Source: an uncultured Eubacteriales bacterium
GTDB taxonomy: Bacteria > Bacillota > Clostridia > Oscillospirales > Acutalibacteraceae
DNA length: 37,839 nucleotides
Direction of reading: 5' to 3'
Assembly (NCBI GenBank): GCA_934454655.1
Contig: CAKSFK010000020.1
Span: 1-37,839, forward strand
Below are positions 8,420 to 17,012 of the stretch, one piece after another; position 1 is the stretch's first letter; every line of letters begins with the position of its first letter. The translations under genes were made by a program, and so were the position numbers. The notes under the pieces were generated by a model. The model was not told where the DNA came from. It worked only from the letters and a program-made list of their open reading frames with translations, and ran no database searches.

Positions 8420-9772
8420 TCAAATAATCTTTACCTCGATTGCCGCAAAACCGTACGGAGCTAAGGGGGAAAACTCGATTCCGCCGTCGATTACCGCCGC
8501 CGACGTGTTTATTGCGTCCGTAACCGAACATTTCCCGCAAATTTCAACATACGGCTTCTCAATTCCGTCGGGGGAAAAATTCCACAGCCCCACCGAAAGC
8601 CTGTCGCCGTCGCTTTTTGCGATTACATATAAATCGGGGTTGCCCTGACACACCGCGGGCAGCCGCCTTCTGCCAACATATCCTGCGGATTCTGTAAGCC
8701 GACGGGCGAACATATAATTGCGGTACACCTCTTCGGCGCACACCGCCATATCAACATTAAGCACGCAAAAACGCTGACGGTTTGTGTTTTCGTAATAAAA
8801 CGCCGTCACGGTTTTATTATCTCCGCCGACGCTTAACGGTACGGCACCGTCTGACAGCTCCGAATCAAACACGCGCACGGGTTGTTCGTAGCCTACGGTT
8901 TCATTTTCCGAAATAAAGTATTCTTCTCTTATATCCGTAACGCCTTTCACACGCTTTATTCCGACATCAATTCCGCGCTCCGCCAAAATTTCGGCTGCAC
9001 GCACGTCGATAATGAGCCCGCTGTCCGCCGCCGCATGCGGTTTTTCTCCATCGGCAATCAGGTTGTGCGCTGTTTCTATTCTTTTGCAGTTAAGAGCCTC
9101 GGTTATTGTTTTGCCCGTCCCTTTTTTGTAGACCGAGCTTAAATAATTCGGAGTGATTCCCAAAACCTTTGCAATGTCGGCAATGTTCAGCGTTTCGTTA
9201 TAACGCGATTCAATCAGTGAGTCGACTTTTTTTATGTAATATTCCGTGCCGGTAAACGGTTTGCCGCAAAGCGCCTGTCTTAAAAATCCGTCAACCTCCG
9301 TAACAATTTCAAGCCAAGCCGCGGCGCATTTTAAACTGCCGGCGCAGCCCCTCGGTTTCGCGGCAGCGGATATGTAAGAATTGATAAGCTTATCAAACAC
9401 CATACAAAATTCGCGGGCGTCTATACACAGGGGAAGCAAAATATTATCCGCGTCGCCCGCGTCCGCGGCGGTAAATGTTACCCGTTCAATTTCGACAGAC
9501 GGCAAAATAACCTTTACAGTTGCAATGGTTATCGGTTTGTCCGAACTGTTTTTAAGGCTTATATCTTCGCCGTCGGAAATAACCCTCAACGCACATTCCG
9601 GGTCGTGTATGACCGTATTGCCGATGCGCCTTGTAAGCGGCGCGCCCTTTGTCAGCGCAATTTCCAAGCCGCCCGCTTTCGGCGCGTTTTCCCACTCGTA
9701 ATTTTCCGCCGATATGCGAAAGGCAAACAACGGCCTCGGCATACCGTTTATTTTAAGTTTGTATCCTTCCAT
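8420..9772 (-). CDS. Chimeric protein: partial AraC HTH joined to a glycosidase-like C-terminal region
   Basis: 450 residues. Residues 1 to about 175 have no motif I can name; they could be an AraC-type sensor half. Residues about 178-235 are a clear AraC first helix-turn-helix: YYIKKVDSLIESRYNETLN, IADIAKVLGITPNYLSSVYKKGTGKTITEALN, KRIETAHNLIADGEK. The second AraC helix-turn-helix that normally follows is absent. The chain runs straight into SGLIIDVRAAEILAERGIDVGI and about 200 beta-rich residues ending SPLAPYGFAAIEV, which resemble C-terminal parts of glycoside-hydrolase-like proteins (tentative). The junction is near residue 235, about position 9070. The frame stays open, so this is either a real fusion or an in-frame deletion joining two genes. 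The gene starts 4 bases after the oxidoreductase stop, so they share an operon. Confidence 0.6.
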   Translation of the reverse strand: MEGYKLKINGMPRPLFAFRISAENYEWENAPKAGGLEIALTKGAPLTRRIGNTVIHDPECALRVISDGEDISLKNSSDKPITIATVKVILPSVEIERVTFTAADAGDADNILLPLCIDAREFCMVFDKLINSYISAAAKPRGCAGSLKCAAAWLEIVTEVDGFLRQALCGKPFTGTEYYIKKVDSLIESRYNETLNIADIAKVLGITPNYLSSVYKKGTGKTITEALNCKRIETAHNLIADGEKPHAAADSGLIIDVRAAEILAERGIDVGIKRVKGVTDIREEYFISENETVGYEQPVRVFDSELSDGAVPLSVGGDNKTVTAFYYENTNRQRFCVLNVDMAVCAEEVYRNYMFARRLTESAGYVGRRRLPAVCQGNPDLYVIAKSDGDRLSVGLWNFSPDGIEKPYVEICGKCSVTDAINTSAAVIDGGIEFSPLAPYGFAAIEVKII

Positions 9773-9776
9773 AATA

Positions 9777-11142
9777 TCAGCCGCAGATGTACGCTCCTTT
9801 TTCGCGCAGTATGCTTCTCAGCCTGTCACAGTCAATGTCAGCCGCGTCCCTGCCCGAAGCCGCGGCAAGTGCCGCCGCGGTTCCCGCCGCCTGACCCATT
9901 GCAAGACAGCACGGCATTACGCGCAGTGACGACTGAACGGTTTTTTCGCACGATACAGTCCTTCCGGCAACCAAAACATTTTTAAGTCCCTCGGGCACAA
10001 GGCATCTGTAAGGTATTCCGTGCGATTCACCCTTTTTGTAATTTTCGTATTTTTGTTTTTCCTGCAATTTTCCGCGGCGTTCAAGTTCAAGCTCACTTTC
10101 CGTCAGGTGTTTGTCAAGAAAATAGCAATTGCGTGCTATTTCATCTTCAAACTGCGCGCGCTTAAAATAATCGTCAAGAGTGAGTGTATATCTGCCCAGA
10201 ATGCGTCTTGACTCCCTTATCCCGACCGACGGAGCCGTTTCAACCAAAAATGCATTTGCAAACGCCTCGGGAAAATAGAGAGAGAACGCGCGGCAGTATT
10301 CCTCGGCTATAACGCGGCCCAATGCCAACGCGCGGCTGACCGATGAAGGCTCGGTGGCGTCAACATTAAAAATGTGTCCCGCGTTAAAACCCAAAACCCC
10401 GGGGCCTACAAGATCGTTGCACATATGTGTGTCCTTTATATTCGGAAACCTGCTGTCGTCCGGCAGATACTTTACAAAGCTCTCGGGGTTGGAGGAAAGC
10501 AACATTCCGCCGGCGGTCAGCTGTCCGTAGCGTGGGTCGTAAAGATAAGCATAGGTATCGACATTCGCAACCGTAAAGCAAAGCGTTGAGGGCATAGGCT
10601 TGGCGTCTTTGTCACCGTCGGTCTGGAATTTTCCGCCGCCGAACGCCGTCAGATCCGCGTCACCCGTGCAATCAACAAACACCTTCGCCGAATATGCCGT
10701 AAGACCTGATTTGTTTGCCGCAATAACCGCCATCATTTTGCCGTTATTATCGGTGTCCGCCCCCACAACAGACGTGTTGAACAAAACGCTCATGCCGTAT
10801 TCCGCAAGAATATCGTCATAAACCCTTTTAAGCTTTTCAACGTCAATGGGAACCCAATCAAGCATACTGCGAGGTATATGCCTTATGCCTGATTTTGCGC
10901 GGTCAAGGATCGTTTGTGCAAGTCCTCTGTAAACGGGCTTTTCGCCGTCGGAAAACGGCGCCCAGGATGTCACCAACCCGGCGGTTGCCATTCCTCCGAG
11001 GCATCCGCCGCTTTCCAGAAGCAGAACCTTTGTGCCCTCGCCCGCGGCGGAAGCGGCGGCTGTGCAGCCCGACGGCCCTCCCCCCGGCGACTATAATATC
11101 AAAATCATTGTTAAAAGGCAATTCACGGCTGAAACAATACAT
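9777..11142 (-). pseudogene. FAD-dependent oxidoreductase, frameshifted near the N-terminus
   Basis: The C-terminal 404 residues read cleanly in one frame: GGMATAGLVTSWAPFSDG, FVDCTGDADLTAFGGG, ETAPSVGIRESRRILGRYTL, NVLVAGRTVSCEKTVQSSLRV and MGQAAGTAAALAAASG. This is the FAD_oxidored/FAD-dependent oxidoreductase family. The Rossmann start lies in another frame: ATG at 11142, with GGGG 8 bases upstream, gives FNNDFDIIVAGG. Removing one base from the six-C run at 11080-11085 would restore an unbroken GGGPSGCTAAASAAGEGTKVLL. The lesion is therefore a +1 change in a homopolymer: a real frameshift, a phase-variable tract or a sequencing error. The rest shows no decay, so recent loss or an error is likeliest. 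Substrate unknown. Confidence 0.8.
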
Positions 11143-11220
11143 AAAAAGCACCCCGACTTCGCTGATATGTTATTTTAAAAGCAATGCCGAAAATCTGTTT
11201 TGAATTTTCGTTTGCCCACT

Positions 11221-11252
11221 GTTATGATAACGTTCATTATTTTTACTGTCAA
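11221..11252 (-). promoter_or_regulatory. Promoter with overlapping palindromic operator, oxidoreductase operon
   Basis: On the minus strand, TTGACA (11247-11252) and TATCAT (11224-11229) are separated by 17 bases. An odd-length palindrome GTTATGATAAC (11221-11231) covers the -10 box and would suit a repressor; the regulator is unknown. Confidence 0.65.
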
Positions 11253-11369
11253 TGCACATTTCTACACTTTAGGTATATTTCTACACACAGTTTTCTGGAG
11301 AATGACCGATAGGGCATATGAATTTTTCCCGACTGCCGCCAGACCTTTTTAAGCCGACTCCGACTACTA

Positions 11370-11416
11370 CCCCTCAGTCGCCCTGCGGCGACAGCCCCCC
11401 CTGACAAGGGGAGCCC
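11370..11416. repeat. GC-rich intergenic repeat-like segment
   Basis: A short GC-rich block, CCCTCAGTCGCCCTGCGGCG followed by ACAGCCCCCCCTGACAAGGGGAGCC, has small internal hairpins (CGCCctgcGGCG; CCCCnnnnnnnGGGG). It resembles a dispersed intergenic repeat I associate with Ruminococcaceae genomes. Only one copy is in the window, so the repeat call rests on memory. Confidence 0.4.
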
Positions 11417-11480
11417 GGAATGTCAATAAACCCGAGTTCGACCTTGTTGTAATAAAAGGCGATATAAAAAAATCTACTGC

Positions 11481-11517
11481 AAAAAAATAAGGCCGCACCT
11501 TACGGTGCAACCTTATT
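11481..11517 (-). terminator. Intrinsic terminator after tRNA-Arg
   Basis: On the minus strand AATAAGGTTGCACC and GGTGCGGCCTTATT form a hairpin followed by a run of T, starting 4 bases after the tRNA CCA end. Confidence 0.75.
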
Positions 11518-11520
11518 CTT

Positions 11521-11597
11521 TGGCCCGCCCGAAGGGATTCGAACCCCCGTTCTTCAGAATCGGAATCTGCTGCGTTATCCAGCTGCGCCACAGGCGG
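11521..11597 (-). tRNA. tRNA-Arg (anticodon CCG)
   Basis: 77 nt including an encoded CCA. Acceptor strands are CCGCCTG and CGGGCGG with discriminator G. The D arm is GCGCAGCTGGATAACGC, the anticodon loop is TTCCGAT (anticodon CCG, reads CGG), and the T arm has GGTTCGAATCC. An intrinsic terminator follows. Confidence 0.92.
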
Positions 11598-11656
11598 ATA
11601 TGCGGGGCGGAGGAAAAGCCCCGCTCCGCCGATATGTTGATTTGCCGAAAATGTTG

Positions 11657-12670
11657 TTAATCTTCGTATCCGTTAGGATTGTTTTTCTGCCAGCGCCAGG
11701 TGTCCTCGCACATCTCCTCAATGCCGTGTTTTGCGGTCCAGCCGAGAATCCTTTTGGCTTTATCGGCGTTTGCGTAAACCTCATCCGGGTCGCCGGGGCG
11801 GCGCGGATCGATCACATAAGGAATATCAACCCCCGTAGCCTTAACAAAGGCGTCACGCAGCTGCAAAACGCTGGTGCCGTTTCCCGTTCCGAGGTTGAAC
11901 GCCTCGCACTCCTTGTGACTCAAAGCCCACTCGATAGCCTTTACATGACCCACGGCAAGATCAACAACATGTATATAATCGCGCACTCCCGTACCGTCAA
12001 CCGTTTTATAATCGTTGCCGAAAACGTGCAGTTTTTCAAGCTTGCCTACCGCAACCTGCGAAATGTAGGGCATAAGATTGTTGGGTATACCTTTGGGGTC
12101 TTCGCCTATAAGACCGCTCTTATGTGCGCCTATCGGGTTGAAGTAACGCAGCAGCGCAACGCACCAGTCGTTATCGGCGACATAAAGGTCGCTTAAAATA
12201 TTTTCAATAAACAGCTTGGTTCTGCCGTAAGGGTTGATTGCGCCGAGCGGCATACCTTCCACCAGCGGCATTTGGGTTGCCACGCCGTAAACCGTTGCGG
12301 AGGAAGAGAACACTATCTTTTTAACCCCAAACTCGTTCATAACCTCAAGCAGAACAATTGTGTTGATAAGGTTATTATCATAATACATAATCGGCTCGCG
12401 AACCGACTCGCCGACCGCCTTAAGACCCGCAAAGTGAATTACCGCGTCAATTTTATTTTCCGAAAATATCTTACGCATCGCGTCCTTGCAGCGGACATCT
12501 TCCTTATAAAACCTGACCTTTTTCCCGGTAATTTTTTCAACTCTTTCAAGTGATTTGCTGTTGGCGTTATCAAGGTTATCGACAACTACAACGTCATACC
12601 CCGCGTTAAGCATTTCTATGCAGGTGTGACTTCCGATATACCCTGCGCCTCCGGTAATTAAAACAGACAT
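11657..12670 (-). CDS. galE: UDP-glucose 4-epimerase
   Basis: 337 residues, the standard GalE length. It interconverts UDP-glucose and UDP-galactose with bound NAD in the cytoplasm, feeding galactose use and cell-surface sugar synthesis. The NAD-binding start is MSVLITGGAGYIGSH. The active site has SSSATVYG and the Tyr-x-x-x-Lys pair in INPYGRTK. GARD-type features follow: VALLRYFNPIGAHKSGLIGEDP, GVRDYIHVVDLAVGHV and FNLGTGNGTSVLQL. The start has GGGAG upstream. It is probably a single-gene unit with its own promoter at 12715-12743. Confidence 0.95.
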   Translation of the reverse strand: MSVLITGGAGYIGSHTCIEMLNAGYDVVVVDNLDNANSKSLERVEKITGKKVRFYKEDVRCKDAMRKIFSENKIDAVIHFAGLKAVGESVREPIMYYDNNLINTIVLLEVMNEFGVKKIVFSSSATVYGVATQMPLVEGMPLGAINPYGRTKLFIENILSDLYVADNDWCVALLRYFNPIGAHKSGLIGEDPKGIPNNLMPYISQVAVGKLEKLHVFGNDYKTVDGTGVRDYIHVVDLAVGHVKAIEWALSHKECEAFNLGTGNGTSVLQLRDAFVKATGVDIPYVIDPRRPGDPDEVYANADKAKRILGWTAKHGIEEMCEDTWRWQKNNPNGYED

Positions 12671-12714
12671 AACAACATCTCCCGTTCACAAATAAAGCCG
12701 TTTTACCGCTATTA

Positions 12715-12743
12715 ATAATATATCAAATTAATTCTTTTGTCAA
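12715..12743 (-). promoter_or_regulatory. galE promoter
   Basis: On the minus strand, TTGACA (12738-12743) and TATTAT (12715-12720) are separated by 17 bases, about 45 bases before the galE start. Confidence 0.75.
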
Positions 12744-12767
12744 GTCGAAAGACCCGTTTGGCGTCAT

Positions 12768-12818
12768 TTAACACAAAAATTACAATTATTCATATTTTTG
12801 TAATAAAATTATTATAAT
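12768..12818 (+). promoter_or_regulatory. Candidate promoter and direct-repeat operator of the two-component operon
   Basis: A TATAAT (12813-12818) has no good -35 partner. Upstream are TTAACA (12768-12773) and TTACAA (12780-12785) with a 12-base period. This resembles the tandem half-sites bound by OmpR/PhoB-type regulators and would allow autoregulation. Operator function is inferred. Confidence 0.4.
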
Positions 12819-12863
12819 ATTGTGTTTAAATATGAATTGTACTTGAAAGGGAGGATGCGGCAG

Positions 12864-13550
12864 ATGTCAAACAAAATTCTTATTGTTGATGATGATGTAA
12901 ATATATGCGAACTTTTACGTCTTTATCTTGAAAAGGACGGATTTGAAACCGTTGTTGCGAACGACGGAGAAACCGCGGTTGAATATGTATCCAAGTATAA
13001 CCCCGATTTAATACTGCTTGATATAATGTTGCCTAAGCTTGACGGCTGGCAGGTGTGCCGCGAAATAAGAAAGAATTTCGATACGCCCATTATTATGCTT
13101 ACCGCAAAGGGAGAAACCTTTGATAAGATTTTGGGGCTGGAGCTCGGAGCGGACGATTACGTGAGCAAACCTTTTGACACAAAGGAAGTTATAGCGCGCG
13201 TCAAGGCGGTTTTGCGCCGCAGTGCCGATAAGGACAAGTCCGACAAGATCGAAGAAGTAAGGTACGACAAGCTGAGAATTAATCTTACAAATTACGAGCT
13301 TGAGGTCAACGGCGTTAAAATTGACACGCCGCCTAAGGAACTGGAGCTTATTTATCATCTTGCAAGCAACCCCAACCGTGTCTACACGCGCGACCAGCTG
13401 CTTGATGAGGTTTGGGGATTTGATTATTACGGCGATTCGCGCACGGTTGACGTTCACGTTAAACGTCTGCGTGAAAAGCTTGAAAACGTTTCGGACAGAT
13501 GGTGCCTTAAAACGGTGTGGGGCGTAGGTTATAAGTTTGAGGTAAAATAA
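12864..13550 (+). CDS. OmpR/PhoB-type response regulator
   Basis: 228 residues from the ATG at 12864, selected because AAAGGGAGG ends 9 bases upstream and the protein then starts MSNKILIVDDD. The receiver domain has acidic DDD at 9-11, the phosphoacceptor Asp53 (LILLDIMLP) and the conserved Lys in DDYVSKPF. The C-terminal winged-helix domain has PPKELELIYHLASNPNRVYTRDQLLDEVWG, DSRTVDVHVKRLREKLE and VWGVGYKFE. It binds DNA as a phosphorylated dimer. The kinase gene begins 4 bases after its stop and an HtrA protease gene follows, an arrangement recalling CssRS-type secretion-stress systems. Confidence 0.93.
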   Translation: MSNKILIVDDDVNICELLRLYLEKDGFETVVANDGETAVEYVSKYNPDLILLDIMLPKLDGWQVCREIRKNFDTPIIMLTAKGETFDKILGLELGADDYVSKPFDTKEVIARVKAVLRRSADKDKSDKIEEVRYDKLRINLTNYELEVNGVKIDTPPKELELIYHLASNPNRVYTRDQLLDEVWGFDYYGDSRTVDVHVKRLREKLENVSDRWCLKTVWGVGYKFEVK

Positions 13551-13554
13551 ACTT

Positions 13555-14985
13555 ATGAAGCTTAAGCTTTTCAATAAATATTTTTTTGCCACCACGCTTA
13601 TAATTATTTTTAGCCTTACGGTTATGATGATGATTCTCTCGTTTGTGCTTAATAATTATTTGGCAAAAACAAAGTACCGTACGCTCGGGAAATGCTGTGA
13701 AGAGGTCACGGATTATCTTTCCCAGCTTGACAGCGGTGAAATAAACAGCGAAGACCTTTTTAAAACAATAAATATGCTTTCAAGGGTATCGGATGTTGAT
13801 ATATTTCTTGCCGACAACAGCGGAAGAATTATTATATGCAGCTGTGAAGAGTGGATGCAGAACCGAAAATGCTTTCATTCGGAGCATATTATTTCCGCGG
13901 ACAAGCTGATCTCGGAAAAAGGCAAGGATACGTTCAAGCTTGATACTCTTGGTGTTTACGACACGCCGCACTACACCGCAACCGAGCCCGTAAGCAGTTC
14001 TGACGGCAAAATTACCGGAACAATTTTCAGCACAACGCCCGTTTCCGCCATAAGGGAGATAATGAGCACGGTTATAAAGCTGTATCTTTTATCGGCGGTT
14101 ATCCCCATTATTATGATGTTCTTTGCGATATACGCAATGACTTACAGAATGACAAAGCCGTTAAAGCTTATGTCGGAAGCCTCAAAAGCAATGGCAAAGG
14201 GCGATTTCTCAAAGCGCATACCCGTTATGAGTGATGATGAAATAGGCGAGCTTTCGGTTTCGTTTAATAAAATGACTAACTCTCTGGTTCAGCTGGAGGA
14301 TATGCGAAAAAGCTTTGTGGCGAATGTATCGCACGAGCTTAAAACCCCCATGACGACCATAGGCGGATTTATTGACGGTATTCTGGACGGAACTATTGAG
14401 GCGGACAAACAGCAATATTACCTTAATATCGTTTCCGGGGAGATAAAAAGGCTTTCAAGACTTGTGCAGTCAATGCTTAGTATGGCGAAGCTGGAGGCGG
14501 GCGAGTTTGTGCTAAAGCCCGAACTGTTTGATTTTCGCGAGATGCTTTGCACCATTGTAATAAGCCAGGAACAGCGGATAGAGGCAAAACGGCTTGACAT
14601 TGTGGGGCTTGACGAGATACAGAGCATATCCGTAACCGCTGACCGTGACTTAATACACCAGGTCGTTTACAATTTGGTTGACAACGCCGTGAAGTTTGCG
14701 GACGAGGGCGGCAACTTAAGCTTTAAGGCGGGAACAGACGGTAAAAACTTACACTTTTCAATTGCGAATACCGGCAAAGGCATACCCGAAAACGAACTCC
14801 CGTATGTTTTTGAGAGATTTTACAAGGTTGATAAATCACGCTCCGCAAACAAAAACAGTACGGGGCTTGGTCTGTATATCGCAAAAACCATTATAAAGGC
14901 GCACGGCGGCAGCATTTCGGTCAGCAGCAGGGAAAACGAGTTTACGTCCTTCAGTGTAGCATTGCCGCTTGAAAGGAACAGGTGA
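13555..14985 (+). CDS. Membrane sensor histidine kinase
   Basis: 476 residues. A first membrane helix (about 10-33) and a second (about 172-195) flank an extracytoplasmic sensor of about 140 residues. The HAMP linker covers about 196-250 (MTKPLKLMSEASKAMAKGDFSKRIP). HisKA carries the phosphorylated His270 in FVANVSHELKTPMTTIGGF. The ATPase domain has VVYNLVDNAVKFADEGG, NTGKGIPENELPYVFERFYK and TGLGLYIAKTIIKAHGG. The sensor contains an unusual Cys/His cluster, Cys95, Cys97, Cys106 and His108 (IIICSCEEWMQNRKCFHSEH), that could bind metal or sense redox state. It lies between its response regulator and an HtrA protease gene. Confidence 0.92.
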   Translation: MKLKLFNKYFFATTLIIIFSLTVMMMILSFVLNNYLAKTKYRTLGKCCEEVTDYLSQLDSGEINSEDLFKTINMLSRVSDVDIFLADNSGRIIICSCEEWMQNRKCFHSEHIISADKLISEKGKDTFKLDTLGVYDTPHYTATEPVSSSDGKITGTIFSTTPVSAIREIMSTVIKLYLLSAVIPIIMMFFAIYAMTYRMTKPLKLMSEASKAMAKGDFSKRIPVMSDDEIGELSVSFNKMTNSLVQLEDMRKSFVANVSHELKTPMTTIGGFIDGILDGTIEADKQQYYLNIVSGEIKRLSRLVQSMLSMAKLEAGEFVLKPELFDFREMLCTIVISQEQRIEAKRLDIVGLDEIQSISVTADRDLIHQVVYNLVDNAVKFADEGGNLSFKAGTDGKNLHFSIANTGKGIPENELPYVFERFYKVDKSRSANKNSTGLGLYIAKTIIKAHGGSISVSSRENEFTSFSVALPLERNR

Positions 14986-14992
14986 AAACAAA

Positions 14993-16426
14993 ATGGACGA
15001 TTTTTTGAACAACAACGATAACAATTATACCGAACCGGAAAACGTGAATGAGCCCGCCGCCGATGAGGGTGCGGATTCGGCTGATAACACCGCGGTGCCG
15101 ACGAAAAACATTGAAAGTGCCGACGGCAAAACGGAAAACACCGAGGGCGGCGCACCGCTTGGCAATAACACCGCGGGATTCGGCGGGCCTCCGGTGATGA
15201 ATCAAATAAATTATTCTCCTGTTGAACCCGTTAAGGATTATAAGCCCGTAAGCCGCGGACTTAAGGTGTTTGCGGCGGTTATGGCGGCGGTTATTATGCT
15301 TACGGGCGCGTCGGCTGCGGGGTATTTTCTGGGCAGAAGCAGCACGGGAACGCTGAGGCGCAGTAAGGTTAACGTGAGTCTGGCGGCAAAGCCCAAGGAC
15401 ACCGATGAAATGACTGCCGCGCAGGTCTACGAAAAGGTTGACGGCTCGGTTGTGGGAATTACCGTGTATAACACGGCGGGCAACGGCGCGCAGGCAAGCG
15501 GCGTTGTGTATTCAAAGGACGGATATATTGTTACAAACGACCACATTTATTCCGAAGTTCCTGCGGCAAAATTTAAGGTCTACACCGCAGACGGCAAGGA
15601 ATACGACGCTAAATATGTGGCCGGCGATAAGGTCAGCGATCTTGCGGTGCTTAAAATTGACGGAGCAAACCTTACTCCCGCCGAGTTCGGTGATTCCGAT
15701 GAGATCATCAACGGCGAAAATGTGGTTGCGATTGGCAGACCCAATGACGCCACGAGCGAATCAAGCATAACCAAGGGCATTATTTCCTCGGTTGCAAGGC
15801 GTGTCAGAACAACCACAAATTATTCCGCAAAGCTTATCCAGACCGACAGCGCCATCAACCCGGGCAGTTCGGGCGGCGCGCTTGTGAATATGTACGGTCA
15901 GGTTGTTGGAATAACCTCTTCAAAGCTTGCGGGAACGGAATATGACACCGTGGGCTTTGCCATTCCGACAAAAACGATGAAGCGCATATGCTCCGAGCTT
16001 ATAAGCGAGGGCAAGGTTGTAAGCCGCGCAAAGCTTGGAATCACGTATACCGCAATTAATTCCGTTACAGCCGAAATAAACGGTTATGACTGTGTGGGAC
16101 TTTATGTTGCCTCTGTTTCTGAGGACAGCGACCTGTACGGAAAAATATCCGAGGGTGATGTTATAACCCATATAAACGGTATTGAAGCCGTTAACGATTC
16201 GGTTGTGCTTGATATAATTGAGGACTCTTCCGCGGGGGATAAGATCACCGTAGCGGTTAAAACAAAGTCCGGCGGAACAAAAGAATTCGAGGCGGTTTTG
16301 AAAGCCAACACAAGCGAATCAAGCTATACTAATGAAATAAAGAGTCAGGACAGCTCGGGAAGTAACCGCGATAATTCCGGAAACAGCTCGGGCGGCGGAA
16401 CGTTCGATTTCCCCGGCGGTGAATAA
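14993..16426 (+). CDS. Membrane-anchored HtrA/DegP-like serine protease (S1C) with PDZ domain
   Basis: 477 residues from the ATG at 14993. The nearby AGGTGA and the conserved-looking acidic start MDDFLNN exclude a TTG 24 bases upstream. A long acidic, disordered cytoplasmic tail is followed by one membrane helix at about 90-114 (LKVFAAVMAAVIMLTGASAAG). The extracellular trypsin-like domain has triad residues His174 (IVTNDHIYSE), Asp206 (KVSDLAVLKI) and Ser293 (NPGSSGGAL). A PDZ domain (about 340-430) contains ISEGDVITHINGIE, and a Ser/Gly-rich tail ends the chain. It degrades or refolds damaged exported proteins. The start is 7 bases after the kinase stop, so the regulator, kinase and protease form one operon. 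Confidence 0.93.
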   Translation: MDDFLNNNDNNYTEPENVNEPAADEGADSADNTAVPTKNIESADGKTENTEGGAPLGNNTAGFGGPPVMNQINYSPVEPVKDYKPVSRGLKVFAAVMAAVIMLTGASAAGYFLGRSSTGTLRRSKVNVSLAAKPKDTDEMTAAQVYEKVDGSVVGITVYNTAGNGAQASGVVYSKDGYIVTNDHIYSEVPAAKFKVYTADGKEYDAKYVAGDKVSDLAVLKIDGANLTPAEFGDSDEIINGENVVAIGRPNDATSESSITKGIISSVARRVRTTTNYSAKLIQTDSAINPGSSGGALVNMYGQVVGITSSKLAGTEYDTVGFAIPTKTMKRICSELISEGKVVSRAKLGITYTAINSVTAEINGYDCVGLYVASVSEDSDLYGKISEGDVITHINGIEAVNDSVVLDIIEDSSAGDKITVAVKTKSGGTKEFEAVLKANTSESSYTNEIKSQDSSGSNRDNSGNSSGGGTFDFPGGE

Positions 16427-16429
16427 AAC

Positions 16430-16469
16430 AAAAACCTCTGTTGCAGTTTGACTGTAACAGAGGTTTTTT
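16430..16469 (+). terminator. Terminator of the two-component/HtrA operon
   Basis: AAAACCTCTGTTGCAG pairs with CTGTAACAGAGGTTTTTT, forming a strong hairpin followed by T residues. The left end of the first IS200-like element starts one or two bases after the T tract. Confidence 0.88.
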
Positions 16470-16534
16470 GATTCGTAGGACAACCACTGGCTTTGCCAGT
16501 GGGAAAAAAGCTTTAGATATGGACAGAATAAAAA

Positions 16535-16590
16535 CTCCTTGATATATTTGAAGTTGAGGTTCGCCAACCCAACAAAAATATATCAAGGAG
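16535..16590 (+). promoter_or_regulatory. 5' hairpin hiding the tnpA ribosome-binding site, copy 1
   Basis: A perfect 15-bp stem pairs CTCCTTGATATATTT (16535-16549) with AAATATATCAAGGAG (16576-16590). The right arm contains most of the AAGGAGGT ribosome site, with the ATG at 16600. A leader hairpin that represses transposase translation is known for IS200. The same structure is present in copy 2 (18539-18594). Confidence 0.8.
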
Positions 16591-16599
16591 GTCCTAACC

Positions 16600-16881
16600 A
16601 TGAAAGAGAAGGACATAAATAGTTTAGAACATACTAAGTGGAGATGTCAATACCATATTGTATTTGCACCAAAATATCGTAGACACGCAAATTTGAAGTA
16701 TAAATATGGGAACCGTCATTTTTGGGCAAGAGGATATTATGTGGATACCGTAGGACGCAATAAAAAACAAATAGCGGAATACATAAGGAACCAATTGCAG
16801 GAAGATGAAACGGCAGACCAGATGAGCATTCAAGAATATATAGACCCGTTTACGGGTAGCAAGACAAAGCAGGCTAAATAA
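16600..16881 (+). pseudogene. tnpA: Internally deleted IS200-type tnpA, copy 1
   Basis: 93 residues; intact IS200 TnpA is about 150. The N-terminus (INSLEHTKWRCQYHIVFAPKYRR) joins directly to the C-terminal part (HANLKYKYGNRHFWARGYYV, DTVGRNKKQIAEYIRNQLQED). About 65-70 residues between them are missing, including the HUH metal-binding segment (usually C-x-DHIHM). The C-terminal Tyr region remains. The reading frame survives the deletion, so a short protein could be made, but it should be catalytically dead. Copy 2 (18604-18885) encodes the same 93 residues. Confidence 0.85.
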
Positions 16882-17012
16882 AACACCTCTTTAGGGGTTG
16901 CCCGAGGAAGTAATGCGATTGGCAGAACCTTTCGGAGCCTCTTTAGGGGTGTGGCCTGTAAAATGTCCTTCTAGGGCTTATTCAAGCCTCCGCTTCTGCG
17001 GGGGTTGTGACT

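Larger units (their letters stand above)
16471..17012 (+). mobile_element. Non-autonomous IS200-type element, copy 1
   Basis: About 540 bp, nearly identical to 18475-19016. The left end has a perfect hairpin CCACTGGC-TTT-GCCAGTGG (16484-16502). The right end has CCTCCGC-TTCT-GCGGGGG (about 16988-17005). Subterminal hairpins without terminal inverted repeats or target duplication are typical of IS200/IS605 elements, which transpose as single strands using a TnpA Y1 transposase. The tnpA inside has lost its middle, so the copy cannot move itself. Boundaries are taken from where identity with copy 2 starts and stops. It sits directly after a terminator T tract. Confidence 0.82.

Noticed and set aside
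11367..11591. Minus-strand 74-codon frame
   Set aside because: It covers the tRNA-Arg gene and its terminator.
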